Assembly (NCBI GenBank): GCA_049322355.1
Contig: JBMORG010000010.1
Span: 558,001 to 622,000 of the forward strand
Source of the DNA: 0-14-0-80-60-11 sp049322355
GTDB lineage: Bacteria > Desulfobacterota > Desulfobaccia > Desulfobaccales > 0-14-0-80-60-11
DNA length: 64,000 bases
Reading direction: 5' to 3'
Both the position numbers and the translations under genes were made by a program. The notes beneath the pieces are model-generated. The model made no database searches. It was not told where the DNA came from and saw nothing but the letters and a program-made list of their open reading frames with translations. Numbering within the stretch: the stretch's first letter is position 1; each line of letters starts with the position of its first letter. Shown one piece after another: positions 26,172-34,476 of the stretch.

Positions 26172-26268
26172 TTTCCCCTCCCCTGGTGGGAGGGGGTAGG
26201 GGGAGGGGGAATTAGAGCACTTTTTCCCACTCCCACCCTAACCCTCCCCCCCATCAACGGGGAGGGAA
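26172..26268. repeat. Long palindromic repeat, family B, copy 1
   Basis: The left half (TTTTCCCCTCCCCTGGTGGG, then AGGGGGTAGGGGGAGGGGG) is the reverse complement, with few changes, of the right half (CCCACCCTAACCCTCCCCCC, then ATCAACGGGGAGGGAA). The unit of about 97 bp is thus one long hairpin with a short AT-rich centre. Other copies are at 41473-41568 and 51325-51427. Confidence 0.85.
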
Positions 26269-26323
26269 TTATAAGACCTGTTAATTATGATACGACGCCT
26301 TTGCCCCTATATTCAACCTCAGT

Positions 26324-26797
26324 TCAGGCTTTTCTCACCAAAACCACCGCATACGCGGCCAGGCCTTCCCCCCGCCCCGCGAACCCCATGTGCTCGGTGG
26401 TAGTGGCCTTGATATTGACCTCATCCGGGGTTAATCCCAAAACGGGGGCCAGGCGAGCCTTCATTTCAGGGATATAAGGCGCCAGGCGAGGCTCTTGGGC
26501 CACTATGGTGGCATCCACGTTCACCGGCTGGAAACCCCGGCCCCGCACTACTTCCATGATGCGCTCCAGCAGGATGAGGCTGGAAATATCTTTAAAGGCC
26601 GGGTCCTTATCCGGGAAATGGGTGCCCAGATCGCCGGCCCCCACCGCGCCCAGGAGGGCGTCCCCCACGGCATGGCTCAGGACGTCGGCGTCAGAATGGC
26701 CCAGGAGCCCCTTGGTGTGAGGAATTTCCACCCCGCCCAGGATCAGGGGGCGCCCCGGCACCAGCCGGTGGGCGTCATACCCCAGCCCGACCCGCAT
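26324..26797 (-). CDS. ispF: 2-C-methyl-D-erythritol 2,4-cyclodiphosphate synthase
   Basis: The 157-residue enzyme carries out the fifth step of the MEP isoprenoid pathway. GYDAHRL at residues 5-11 supplies Asp and His zinc ligands, LGHSDADVLSHAVGDALLG gives the third ligand and loop, and KATTTEHMGFAGRGEG is the C-terminal CDP-binding signature. The ATG at 26797 has GGAGGAA upstream. The first 23 bases overlap the end of ispD, and the pair follows the usual ispD-ispF order. It is the last gene of a long minus-strand run starting at arnC. Confidence 0.95.
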   Translation of the reverse strand: MRVGLGYDAHRLVPGRPLILGGVEIPHTKGLLGHSDADVLSHAVGDALLGAVGAGDLGTHFPDKDPAFKDISSLILLERIMEVVRGRGFQPVNVDATIVAQEPRLAPYIPEMKARLAPVLGLTPDEVNIKATTTEHMGFAGRGEGLAAYAVVLVRKA

Positions 26798-27497
26798 TTT
26801 TCTTCCTCCGCCGCAGGGCAAAGATGGCTTCCGCCAGCATCAGGTCATCCGGGGTGGTTATCTTCAGATTAAACGGGGAACCCTGAACCACCGCCACCGG
26901 CTGCTGCAGTTCTTCCAATAGTGAAGCCTCGTCAGTGCCGTAGAAGTTACGGCTGTAAGCCTCGGTGAAAGCCCGCCATAAGAGGGCGGTCTGGAAGGCC
27001 TGAGGGGTCTGGATCTGCCAAATGTCGGTGCGCTCCAGGGTCTGGTGCACCTTGCCTTCAGCATTCACTCTCTTCAGGGTGTCCTGGGCCGGCAACCCCA
27101 GTACTGCGCCGCCATGCCGCCGGGCGGCCTCAATGACCTGGCGCACCTGATCCTGCGTCACGAAAGGCCGGACGCCATCGTGCACCAGGACGATCTCCAG
27201 CTCATCTTCGTTTTTCAAGGCCTTAAGGGCGTGATAAACGCTATCTTGGCGCTCCTTGCCTCCGGGCACCAGACGCAAGACCTTTTTGAAATTGAAAGGT
27301 GCGATAACGGTTTCCTGGCAGTAGTCCAGATCCTCAGGATGAACTACAACCGTTACCTGTCGGACCTCGGGCATGGTTTCGAAGATCTTCAAGGTGTGGG
27401 CCAGGATGGGTTTGCCCGCCAGATGGAGATACGGCTTGGGGATGTGGTGTCCCATGCGTTTTCCCACTCCTGCGGCGGCGATGATGGCGGCAATCAT
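26775..27497 (-). CDS. ispD: 2-C-methyl-D-erythritol 4-phosphate cytidylyltransferase
   Basis: The 240-residue enzyme activates MEP with CTP. Family motifs are AAIIAAAGVGKRMG at residues 3-16 (CTP loop), KPYLHLAGKPILAHTL, VLVHDGVRPFVT near 105, and the C-terminal NLKITTPDDLMLAEAIF. The conserved arginine is in GKRMG and the usual Lys is in PKPYLHL. The start ATG at 27497 overlaps the arnD stop by 4 bp (ATGA), indicating translational coupling; the open frame upstream is arnD in another frame. A short Lys/Arg-rich tail follows the domain. Confidence 0.95.
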   Translation of the reverse strand: MIAAIIAAAGVGKRMGHHIPKPYLHLAGKPILAHTLKIFETMPEVRQVTVVVHPEDLDYCQETVIAPFNFKKVLRLVPGGKERQDSVYHALKALKNEDELEIVLVHDGVRPFVTQDQVRQVIEAARRHGGAVLGLPAQDTLKRVNAEGKVHQTLERTDIWQIQTPQAFQTALLWRAFTEAYSRNFYGTDEASLLEELQQPVAVVQGSPFNLKITTPDDLMLAEAIFALRRRKKNAGRAGV

Positions 27498-28417
27498 GAG
27501 GGTCGCCCTTTGAGCGGCACTTGGCAGGAAACCCGACCGGCCCGACCGGGCAGACGCTGGGACGTCACCTGGGCCACCGGCAACTTGTCCGGTTCCCGCA
27601 GGAGCTGCCGGGCCCAATCCTCCAACCTGAAGAACTCCACCCCTCGCTGCCGGCAGGAGGCCAGCAGCCGGGTAAACTCACCCAGGAAAGGCCCGCCCTC
27701 GACTTCGGCATGAATGGTGAGGACCTGGGGCGGACTGTTTTCCAGGCGGGACAAGACCAGGCTCGTAAAATCCCGGGCGCGGCAGCCGTGGAAACCCAAG
27801 AGTTCGTCCAAGGTGGGGAGGGTGGTGGGAATTTCCAGAACCGAGGTTAGGTGGTCACCGAATGCGGGGAAGTAGGGGGCTACACCCCTGGTGTCACTGC
27901 CGTACAGGAAATTATGGGCAGCCAGGGTGCTGCGGCTGCTCAAACTGCACTGCCAGCCGGGGGCGGCAAAAGATGAGGCCGGTTTTCCCATGAGGAGAGC
28001 ATAAGTTTCCTGGGCCTGGGAAATCTCCCGGGCTACTTTTTCCGGGGTAAAATGGTGGAGGTGATCGTGCCAGCGCACATGGTCATAACCGTGTAGACCC
28101 ACTTCGTGGCCGGCCTCGGACAGCCGTGGCAAAAGGTGCGGGGCCGCGGCGCCGATTAAAGGCGCTGGCAGCAGGGTTCCGTAAAACATGGTCTTGAAGC
28201 CGTAAAGGGCCGGAGCCCGAGTGCGCCACATCTTTTCCAAAAAGCCTCGTTGCCTGAAGATTCGAAAGAGGGCCCGGCCGGAGTGATCGGGACCCAGGGA
28301 CAGGAAGAAACTGGCCTTAACGCCGTGGTTTGCCAGCACCTCCATGAGCGCGGGCACCCCTTTACAAAAACCTTCCAGGGTATCCACGTCGACTTTTAAA
28401 CCCATTCGGGGGGCCAA
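27494..28417 (-). CDS. arnD: Lipid-linked formamido-arabinose deformylase (ArnD)
   Basis: The 307-residue polysaccharide-deacetylase-type protein matches E. coli ArnD closely: MGLKVDVDTLEGFCKGVPAL, SFFLSLGPDHSGRALFR, ALYGFKTM, HEVGLHGYDHVRWH, and VLTIHAEVEGG. ArnD removes the formyl group from undecaprenyl-phosphate-linked 4-deoxy-4-formamido-L-arabinose, giving the Ara4N donor for lipid A. Metal ligands are in the D-V-D and H-G-x-D-H motifs. The start is TTG at 28417, four codons before the internal ATG, because AAAGGAGG lies only four bases ahead of it. It follows the MBOAT/SGNH pair and couples to ispD downstream. Confidence 0.92.
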   Translation of the reverse strand: MAPRMGLKVDVDTLEGFCKGVPALMEVLANHGVKASFFLSLGPDHSGRALFRIFRQRGFLEKMWRTRAPALYGFKTMFYGTLLPAPLIGAAAPHLLPRLSEAGHEVGLHGYDHVRWHDHLHHFTPEKVAREISQAQETYALLMGKPASSFAAPGWQCSLSSRSTLAAHNFLYGSDTRGVAPYFPAFGDHLTSVLEIPTTLPTLDELLGFHGCRARDFTSLVLSRLENSPPQVLTIHAEVEGGPFLGEFTRLLASCRQRGVEFFRLEDWARQLLREPDKLPVAQVTSQRLPGRAGRVSCQVPLKGRPS

Positions 28418-28427
28418 GTCCCCTCCT

Positions 28428-29480
28428 TTAATGATGGCAAAGGGGAGGAGAGGCCAGGCCAGTTACCTTTTCTCTCCCCTCGCCCACCAATGAGTTCCGC
28501 TTCCGAGCTACTATGCCCAGGTTGTTGATCATATCAATGAGTTGATCGGTCCTTATGGCCATGCCTTTCTGATTTAAATGGTACTGACTATCATAAAAGA
28601 AATCTTTGGCAAAGAAAAAATCAGGAGGGGTCCCGATGGTGGAGATGTTATGCTCAGCAAAAAATCTCTGTAATTCATTAAAATAATGGCGATATTGAGC
28701 GTTGTCATACTCCTTGAAATACATGGTGCTGGCATAAGTTACATAAAAATCAATATGATGCCCCCGGCACCACCGATTGAAATCCCGAATTACTTTTAAG
28801 CCGGGGGTTTCCTGGAAATCTCCCCTCTGAATATCGAAGGGCTGTGAGAACCTCATATTGATGGCTTCTTCGTGATGGCCAATATTACATGTTTCATCGC
28901 CATTCTCATTTAAAGTTGCTAAATTGTAACCTTCCCCGATTTCAATCTCTTTGGAGCTAAAAGTCAATCGTTTGGCGAGGGAGGAAGCTAACTTCAAGGG
29001 AGAAATGCATGCAAGATATCTTATTCTATCCCAGGTGGAAAGCGAATTAAAGAAATTCCGGTCATATGAAAGGATATAATCCAGGGTTACATTATTGAAT
29101 TTACCTTCATAGAGAAAAAGTGGATATTCTACTGTCAGGATGACGGTATCTCCAGGTTTAAGTATATCTTTTATCCGAAACAGTAAATAATCAATTTCCA
29201 GTCCTGCATGTATTCCGAAATTTAGGCAAGAAACCCCAAGTCGTTGTTGAATATACTGGGTCTTGATACCGAAAAGAGTTGAGCTGCCTCCTACAAATAC
29301 TAACTTATTTTCCTTTATATTATTAGCGGTAGTCTCTTTCTTTACCAAAAGACTATCTATCCAAATGATATCCCCCCTATAAGACCGGTAACACCCATAG
29401 ACCAAACCTAAATGAATTATACTGATGCCCAAAGCAACGGCAATGGTTAAAAAAAACCATTTTCGATAACTTGTAACCAT
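28428..29480 (-). CDS. SGNH-hydrolase-like partner of an MBOAT acyltransferase
   Basis: The 350-residue protein has one N-terminal membrane helix (about residues 9-31) and a periplasmic domain with FVGGSSTLFGI (GxS block, about 62-72) and DSQYHLNQKG near 315, the D-x-x-H end of an SGNH/AlgJ-like fold. Proteins of this kind usually work with the MBOAT channel gene encoded beside them to move acetyl or similar groups onto extracellular sugars. It starts 7 bp after the MBOAT stop. Codon use is clearly more AT-rich than the flanking arn and isp genes, which hints at acquisition from elsewhere. The last 20 residues look like a drifted tail. Confidence 0.7.
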   Translation of the reverse strand: MVTSYRKWFFLTIAVALGISIIHLGLVYGCYRSYRGDIIWIDSLLVKKETTANNIKENKLVFVGGSSTLFGIKTQYIQQRLGVSCLNFGIHAGLEIDYLLFRIKDILKPGDTVILTVEYPLFLYEGKFNNVTLDYILSYDRNFFNSLSTWDRIRYLACISPLKLASSLAKRLTFSSKEIEIGEGYNLATLNENGDETCNIGHHEEAINMRFSQPFDIQRGDFQETPGLKVIRDFNRWCRGHHIDFYVTYASTMYFKEYDNAQYRHYFNELQRFFAEHNISTIGTPPDFFFAKDFFYDSQYHLNQKGMAIRTDQLIDMINNLGIVARKRNSLVGEGREKVTGLASPPLCHH

Positions 29481-29487
29481 TTTACTT

Positions 29488-30936
29488 CTAAAAGTTAAAA
29501 TAGATAAATTCAGACCTTAAAGAACCCATAGTAAAAACCGAGGTTACCAACAATAATACTGTAAACCCCATATTAGCAACGGATGGATTGAAATCATCCA
29601 ACATCTGATTTGAATTTTTAAATAGTATCGATAAAACAAGAAAGATTATCAAAGAAGCAATAATGGTCATGTCCCAATCGCCGTCTCCAAATTTCACTCC
29701 ATACTTCGTCAAAAAACCAAAAGGGGATGTCAGAGATACGGGCAGAACGATACCATTTAAGCCCAGCATACCTTTGAAAACATCCATGGCATTATCAAAA
29801 TTCTTTCCACGGAAAAAGACCCAGGTAATGTTTACAAAATTAAAAGTGAGAAACCAGGCCAGGAGTCGGGGCATGGTAATTCCCAAAGTTTTCCACCATC
29901 TGTGGACCACTATGGCCAAGCCGTGTAAAGCTCCCCAGAGGACAAAGGTCCATCCCGCCCCGTGCCACAAACCGCCTATTAAAAAGGTGATCAGAAGGTT
30001 ACCGTAAATATGAGGCTCCGAAACCCGGTTGCCCCCCAGGGGGATGTAGATGTAATCCCGGAGGAACCGGCTCAGGGTAATGTGCCATCTTCGCCAAAAG
30101 TCCTGAATGTTCAGCGCCCGATAGGGGCTGTTGAAATTAATGGGCAATCTGATGTTGAACATCAGGGCCGAACCGATGGCCATGTCCGTATATCCCGAAA
30201 AGTCAAAGTAGATCTGCATGGAATAAGATAAGGTGGTTATCCAGGCTTCGGAGAAATTAAGGAGGTGCGCGTGGCTAAAACCTTTATCGGCCCAAACGGC
30301 GAACCGGTCAGCTATGACCACTTTTTTAAACAGGCCCAACGACAGTAGAAAAAGACCCATGGAAAGATTTTTATAATTAAGAATCTTATTCTTTATTCTA
30401 TCGAATTGGGGCATCATTTCTTTATGGTGGATGATGGGGCCGGCCAACAGGTGGGGATAAAATGTGACGAACAAAGAATAATTAATCAGACCGTATTCTG
30501 TTACCATGCCTTGATAGGTGTCGGCCAAGTAAGCAATTTGAGTAAATGTAAAAAAGCTAATTCCCAAAGGTAATACAATATGCATCAATGGAACGTTCGA
30601 GCCTGTAGCATAATTGAGGTTCGAAATAAAAAAATCGTAGTATTTGAAGTAGGACAACAGCCCGATATTACCCGCTACCCCTACCACTAAAGCCGCTTTC
30701 CGCACTCCGGTGCCATTATTTGCTTTAACCAGGAAACCGCCCACCGCAAAATTGAACAGAATGCTCCCCATTATAAGAGGCAAGTATTTGGGGTTCCACC
30801 AGCCATAGAAAAACAGCGAGGCCAGAACTAACCAGGTTTTGGCGGCTAAGGTGAGTTTGCTGTAGTTGAGAATAAAGTAAACGATTAAAGATAACGGCAG
30901 AAATATCAAAATATATTCGTAAGAGTTAAATAGCAT
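29488..30936 (-). CDS. MBOAT-family membrane O-acyltransferase (AlgI-like)
   Basis: The 482-residue protein has about ten membrane helices and the typical signatures: LFNSYEYILIFLPL at the start, YFDFSGYTDMAIG, NSPYRALNIQDFWRRWHITLS, and the active-site region GGLWHGAGWTFVLWG (His near residue 322). AlgI-type enzymes pass acyl groups across the inner membrane for O-acylation of polysaccharides. It forms a tight pair with the SGNH-like gene and lies inside the arn gene run. Its GC content is well below that of the neighbours. The substrate could be lipid A sugar, O-antigen or another exported glycan; nothing in the sequence decides. Confidence 0.9.
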   Translation of the reverse strand: MLFNSYEYILIFLPLSLIVYFILNYSKLTLAAKTWLVLASLFFYGWWNPKYLPLIMGSILFNFAVGGFLVKANNGTGVRKAALVVGVAGNIGLLSYFKYYDFFISNLNYATGSNVPLMHIVLPLGISFFTFTQIAYLADTYQGMVTEYGLINYSLFVTFYPHLLAGPIIHHKEMMPQFDRIKNKILNYKNLSMGLFLLSLGLFKKVVIADRFAVWADKGFSHAHLLNFSEAWITTLSYSMQIYFDFSGYTDMAIGSALMFNIRLPINFNSPYRALNIQDFWRRWHITLSRFLRDYIYIPLGGNRVSEPHIYGNLLITFLIGGLWHGAGWTFVLWGALHGLAIVVHRWWKTLGITMPRLLAWFLTFNFVNITWVFFRGKNFDNAMDVFKGMLGLNGIVLPVSLTSPFGFLTKYGVKFGDGDWDMTIIASLIIFLVLSILFKNSNQMLDDFNPSVANMGFTVLLLVTSVFTMGSLRSEFIYFNF

Positions 30937-31011
30937 AGAAATCTTTGAGAACCGAGATCCACATCCGGCGGTGGACTTGGGGCGGGACAGCCCGGCTCTC
31001 CATTAACCTAT

Positions 31012-32040
31012 TTAGACATCTTTGCGGGCCTCTTCCAGGAAGGCGTCCAGGGTGATCTTCAGCGACGCGGTGAGGTCGGTAACTGGTTCCCAGCCCAGGA
31101 GCTCCCGGGCCTTGGCGATGGACGGCTTACGGCTGGTGATGTCCTGGTAGCCCTTGCCGTAGTAGTCTTCGTGAGGGGTTTCCACGATCTCGGAGTAGAC
31201 CCCATCATTTTTATGGTCCGGGTGCTCTTTAAAAAGGTCTCGCAAGAGATAGGCCAACTCTTTTACGGAAGCCTCATTTTCCGGGTTGCCGATGTTGAAG
31301 ATCTGCCCGTCTGCGGCCCCGCCAACGTTTTCGATGATGCGCATCAGGCAGTCGATACCGTCTTCCACATAGGTAAAGCAACGCTTCTGATAACCGCCGT
31401 CCACCAGCTTTATCGGCTCCCGCTGCAGCAGGTTTAGGATGAACTGGGTCACCACCCGGGAACTGCCTTCCTTGGCGGCGTACAGGTCGTCCAGCTTGGG
31501 GCCTATCCAGTTGAATGGGCGGATCATGGAAAACTGCAGCTTGCCTTCCTGGCCATAGGCCCAGATGACCCGGTCCAGGAGCTGCTTGGAGCAGCTATAG
31601 ATCCAGCGTTGCTTGTGGATGGGTCCCAGCACCAGGGTGGAATCGTCTTCGGAAAACTCCGCCTCCGGGCACATGCCGTAGACCTCGGAGGTGGAAGGAA
31701 AGATAATGCGGGTGCCGTATTTGACGCACTGGCGCACGATGCGCAGGTTTTCCTCGAAGTCCAGTTCAAAGACCCGCAAAGGCTGCTTGACGTAGGTCAT
31801 GGGAGTGGCGATGGCCACCAGGGGCAGGACCAGGTCGCACTTCTTGATATGGTATTCGATCCATTCCTTGTTGATGGCGATGTCGCCTTCCAAAAAATGA
31901 AAGCGGGGATGCCCCAGGGCTTCGTCCAGCTTGTTGTAGTAGAGGTCCATGCCGAAGACTTCCCAGTCCCGGGCGGTGAGGATGCGCCGGGTCAGTGCAT
32001 TGCCGATGAAGCCGTTGACGCCTAAAATCAAAATTTTCAT
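31012..32040 (-). CDS. UDP-glucuronate C-4'' decarboxylase (ArnA C-terminal half as own gene)
   Basis: The 342-residue SDR protein matches the C-terminal half of E. coli ArnA: GVNGFIGNALTRRIL (NAD loop, about residues 7-21), STSEVYGMC (catalytic Ser/Glu), YSCSKQLLDRVIWAYG (Tyr-x3-Lys), RPFNWIGPKLD, and GSSRVVTQFIL with the arginine equivalent to Arg619. It oxidises and decarboxylates UDP-glucuronate to UDP-4-keto-L-arabinose. In enterobacteria this domain is fused to the formyltransferase; here that is a separate upstream gene at 32173. The ATG at 32040 fits the domain start; the 132-bp gap before it holds hairpin repeats. Confidence 0.92.
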   Translation of the reverse strand: MKILILGVNGFIGNALTRRILTARDWEVFGMDLYYNKLDEALGHPRFHFLEGDIAINKEWIEYHIKKCDLVLPLVAIATPMTYVKQPLRVFELDFEENLRIVRQCVKYGTRIIFPSTSEVYGMCPEAEFSEDDSTLVLGPIHKQRWIYSCSKQLLDRVIWAYGQEGKLQFSMIRPFNWIGPKLDDLYAAKEGSSRVVTQFILNLLQREPIKLVDGGYQKRCFTYVEDGIDCLMRIIENVGGAADGQIFNIGNPENEASVKELAYLLRDLFKEHPDHKNDGVYSEIVETPHEDYYGKGYQDITSRKPSIAKARELLGWEPVTDLTASLKITLDAFLEEARKDV

Positions 32041-32060
32041 ATAATAACCGTCATTATTTT

Positions 32061-32164
32061 CTCGTTTCCAAGCTTGGCTTGGGAACGGGGAGGGAGTCAA
32101 GCTTAGCTTGACCCTCGAAGCAAAGCTTCGAGGCAATTGGGTTCCCAAGTGCAACTCGGGAACC
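32061..32164. repeat. Cluster of hairpin repeats, family D, copy 1
   Basis: Four small inverted repeats sit in a row: GTTTCCAAGC/GCTTGGGAAC, GTCAAGCT/AGCTTGAC, CCTCGAAGC/GCTTCGAGG and GTTCCC/GGGAAC. The GTTCCCAAG...CTTGGGAAC type recurs at 41386-41440 and, decayed, near 62030. It separates the two arnA-type genes. Confidence 0.75.
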
Positions 32165-32172
32165 AGTAAGAG

Positions 32173-33114
32173 TCATTCTAATTTCTTCCCCACCAGGTGC
32201 TCCCAGGTGGCCAACACCGGCCCCAGAAATTCCGGTTCCCCTTCCCATTGGGCCTGGGTGATGAGGAAATGCCCCGCGCCCGTGGCCACCAGCAGTCCTT
32301 CACCCGGCACGCAGGCAGTAACTTGCCCCGGCACATGCGAATCCGCCACCGGCGCCGCCATCACCTGGCCGGCCCAGACAAAGAGCTTGCGGCCCTGGAA
32401 GACGGTAAAGGCCCCGGGATAGGGATGGGTGACGGCCCGCACGAGATTATAAATTTGCAGGGCCGCATGCCGCCAGTCAATAAGACCATCCGCCGGGGTG
32501 CGTCCGCCGAAATAAGAGGCCCGGCTGTGGTCCTGGGTCAGGCGGGGTGCGGTCCCGGCCCGCAACAAAGGGTAAGCTTCCGTTATCAACTCTTGTGCCG
32601 CGACCGTCATTTTGGCAAACAGGGTCAAGGCCGTGTCTTCAAAAGTAATGGGGACGCGGCTGAACCCTACGATGTCGCCCCGGTCCGCTTTGGCTTCCAT
32701 GTAATGCAAGGTTACCCCGGTTTCGGTCTCACCGTGGATCAGAACCCAGTTCACCGGACAGCGGCCCCGGTAGCGGGGCAGCAGGCTGCCGTGGAGATTC
32801 AAGGCCCCCAGGCGGGGGAGGTCCAGCAGGGGCTGCTTCAGCATGTGGCGATAATAGCACGAAAAGAGAAAATCCGGCTGTTTGGCTTGCATGGCGGCCA
32901 CGAAGGCCGGATCATTGGGATTTTCGGGCTTGTACACAGGCAGGTAGTTTTCAATGGCCAGACGCTGCACCGAAGCGAACCAGATATTTTCCCGGGGGTC
33001 ATCCTCATGGGTGACCACGGCCACGATCTCGTCGCCTAGCTTCCGGCACAGGTCAATCAAGGCCTTAAGGCAGACATAGCCGACATTATGGTAACCCATG
33101 AAAATGATGCGCAT
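32173..33114 (-). CDS. UDP-Ara4N formyltransferase (ArnA N-terminal half as own gene)
   Basis: The 313-residue protein matches the N-terminal formyltransferase half of ArnA: MRIIFMGYHNVGYVCLKAL, NIWFASVQRLA, NLHGSLLPRYRGRCP with the catalytic His (about residue 100) and the SLLP loop, then KADRGDIVG containing the catalytic Asp. It transfers formyl from 10-formyl-THF to UDP-Ara4N. A C-terminal OB-like domain (FTVFQGRKLFVWAG...) follows. The ATG at 33114 has AGAGG five bases upstream. It sits between arnC and the decarboxylase gene. The aminotransferase ArnB, needed between the two ArnA activities, is not in this window. Confidence 0.92.
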   Translation of the reverse strand: MRIIFMGYHNVGYVCLKALIDLCRKLGDEIVAVVTHEDDPRENIWFASVQRLAIENYLPVYKPENPNDPAFVAAMQAKQPDFLFSCYYRHMLKQPLLDLPRLGALNLHGSLLPRYRGRCPVNWVLIHGETETGVTLHYMEAKADRGDIVGFSRVPITFEDTALTLFAKMTVAAQELITEAYPLLRAGTAPRLTQDHSRASYFGGRTPADGLIDWRHAALQIYNLVRAVTHPYPGAFTVFQGRKLFVWAGQVMAAPVADSHVPGQVTACVPGEGLLVATGAGHFLITQAQWEGEPEFLGPVLATWEHLVGKKLE

Positions 33115-33192
33115 ATGGCCTCTGAACTTCAATGCAACCCAGGGAAGTTTATCAGCAACGGCTAATGGTTGCCGCATACAATCCTTGAAACT

Positions 33193-33226
33193 GGCTGGCG
33201 CAGGTTAAAGTCTGCGACTGCCAGCC
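33193..33226. repeat. GC-rich hairpin between arnC and the formyltransferase gene
   Basis: GGCTGGC...GCCAGCC encloses an inner arm CGCAG...CTGCG. TTTTT follows on the plus strand, opposite to the direction of the flanking genes, so it is more likely a repeat of REP type than their terminator. Confidence 0.5.
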
Positions 33227-33283
33227 CCGTTTTTCCGCCCTCATTATACCGAATTTTGCCGCCGGTGAAAGGAAAGAGTTGAA

Positions 33284-34255
33284 TCAGTCATTCGGCCCCA
33301 AACTCTGGCGGATGACGAAGCGGGGACGGCCCCGGACTTCCCGGTAGATGCGGCCCACGTATTCGCCGATGAGGGCCAGTCCCAGGGTGTTCAGACCCAC
33401 AAAGACAAAGAGGATGGCGAACAGGGTAAACACCCCTTCCACTTCTGGCCCCACGAAAAACCGCCGGATGAACAGTAAAAGACCGAAAAGCAGACCTAGA
33501 GCGGCGATGGCTACCCCCATGAAGCCTACCAGATGAATGGGCAGATTGGAAAACCCGGTCATCAGGTCGAAGTTGAGGCGCAACAGCTTGATAAGGCTGT
33601 ACTTGGAGACGCCGCGCTCCCGTTCGGCGTGGCCCACGGGGATTTCCGTTACCCGGTGGGAAAACAGGTTGGCCAGGGCGGGAATGAAACTGGAGGACTC
33701 CTGGCATTGGTTGATGCTGTCGATCACCTCCCGGCGATAGGCCCGGAGCATGCAGCCATAATCCCGCAATTTGACCCCGGTGACCCTGGACATGACGTAG
33801 TTCACCAACTGAGAGGGGAGCCTCCGGAAAATGGAATCCTGGCGGTTTTCCCGCCAGCCCCCCACGGTGTCGTAGCCTTCTTCCAGCTTGGCCACCAGGC
33901 GGGGAATTTCCTCCGGGGGGTTTTGCAGGTCCGCATCCAGGGTGACCATTACCTGGCCCCGGGCCGCCTGGAACCCGGCAAAAATGGCCTGATGTTGCCC
34001 AAAATTGCGGTGGAACTGCAACGCCCTGATGTTTGTCGGGTATTGGCTGTTCAAGTCGGTCAATAGCTGCCAAGAGCGGTCGGTAGAGCCGTCGTCCACG
34101 AAGATAATCTCAAAAGGCCGGCCCATGCCGGTGAGGGTGCGGATCAATCTCTCCCCCAACTCCCGCAGATTATCTTCCTCGTTGTAAACAGGGATAACTA
34201 CGGAAATCTCGGGGGAGGGCGTTGGCTCGCTCAAGGGGATAACCTGGTTGGACAT
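33284..34255 (-). CDS. arnC: Undecaprenyl-phosphate formamido-arabinose transferase (ArnC)
   Basis: The 323-residue GT2 glycosyltransferase has an N-terminal catalytic domain (SVVIPVYNEEDNLREL, EIIFVDDGSTDRSW, MVTLDADLQNPPEEIPRL) and two C-terminal membrane helices (about residues 235-260 and 270-295), as in ArnC and DPM1-type polyprenyl-phosphate transferases. KLRDYGCMLRAYRREV and RGVSKYSL are typical of ArnC. It puts Ara4FN onto undecaprenyl phosphate at the inner membrane. It leads the minus-strand arn run; the start ATG at 34255 has GCAGG upstream. Presence of both arnA activities and arnD makes ArnC preferable to a generic DPM synthase. Confidence 0.9.
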   Translation of the reverse strand: MSNQVIPLSEPTPSPEISVVIPVYNEEDNLRELGERLIRTLTGMGRPFEIIFVDDGSTDRSWQLLTDLNSQYPTNIRALQFHRNFGQHQAIFAGFQAARGQVMVTLDADLQNPPEEIPRLVAKLEEGYDTVGGWRENRQDSIFRRLPSQLVNYVMSRVTGVKLRDYGCMLRAYRREVIDSINQCQESSSFIPALANLFSHRVTEIPVGHAERERGVSKYSLIKLLRLNFDLMTGFSNLPIHLVGFMGVAIAALGLLFGLLLFIRRFFVGPEVEGVFTLFAILFVFVGLNTLGLALIGEYVGRIYREVRGRPRFVIRQSLGPND

Positions 34256-34272
34256 GGCACCTGCCTGTGGTT

Positions 34273-34370
34273 TAAATCCCCCCTAACCCCCTTTTATAAA
34301 GGGGGAACCGGCTTGATGAACGACCTGGGAAAGTCCCCCTTTGGAAAAGGGGGATTTATAGGGGGATTTC
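34273..34370. repeat. Palindromic intergenic repeat, family A, copy 3
   Basis: AAATCCCCCCTAACCCCC at the left and GGGGGATTTATAGGGGGATTT at the right enclose two hairpins with CCCCCTTT/AAAGGGGG arms. It lies between arnC and the RNase P RNA terminator. Confidence 0.85.
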
Positions 34371-34434
34371 CAATAAAGATATTGAACGCTGATGGAGCGA
34401 ATTTTCTGCTCTATCTAAATCATCACATCCTTAA

Positions 34435-34466
34435 TAAAAAAAACCACCGGAGCCCAGGCACCGGTG
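34435..34466 (-). terminator. Intrinsic terminator of rnpB
   Basis: Read on the minus strand, CCACCGG and CCGGTGG enclose a ten-base loop and are followed by a run of T residues. It ends just after the 3' end of the RNase P RNA. Confidence 0.85.
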
Positions 34467-34476
34467 GCCCCAAAGG

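Noticed and set aside
30284..30291. GCCGATAA on the minus strand inside the MBOAT gene
   Set aside because: The -35 position reads TGAC-like sequence and not TAAA; taken as chance in coding sequence.
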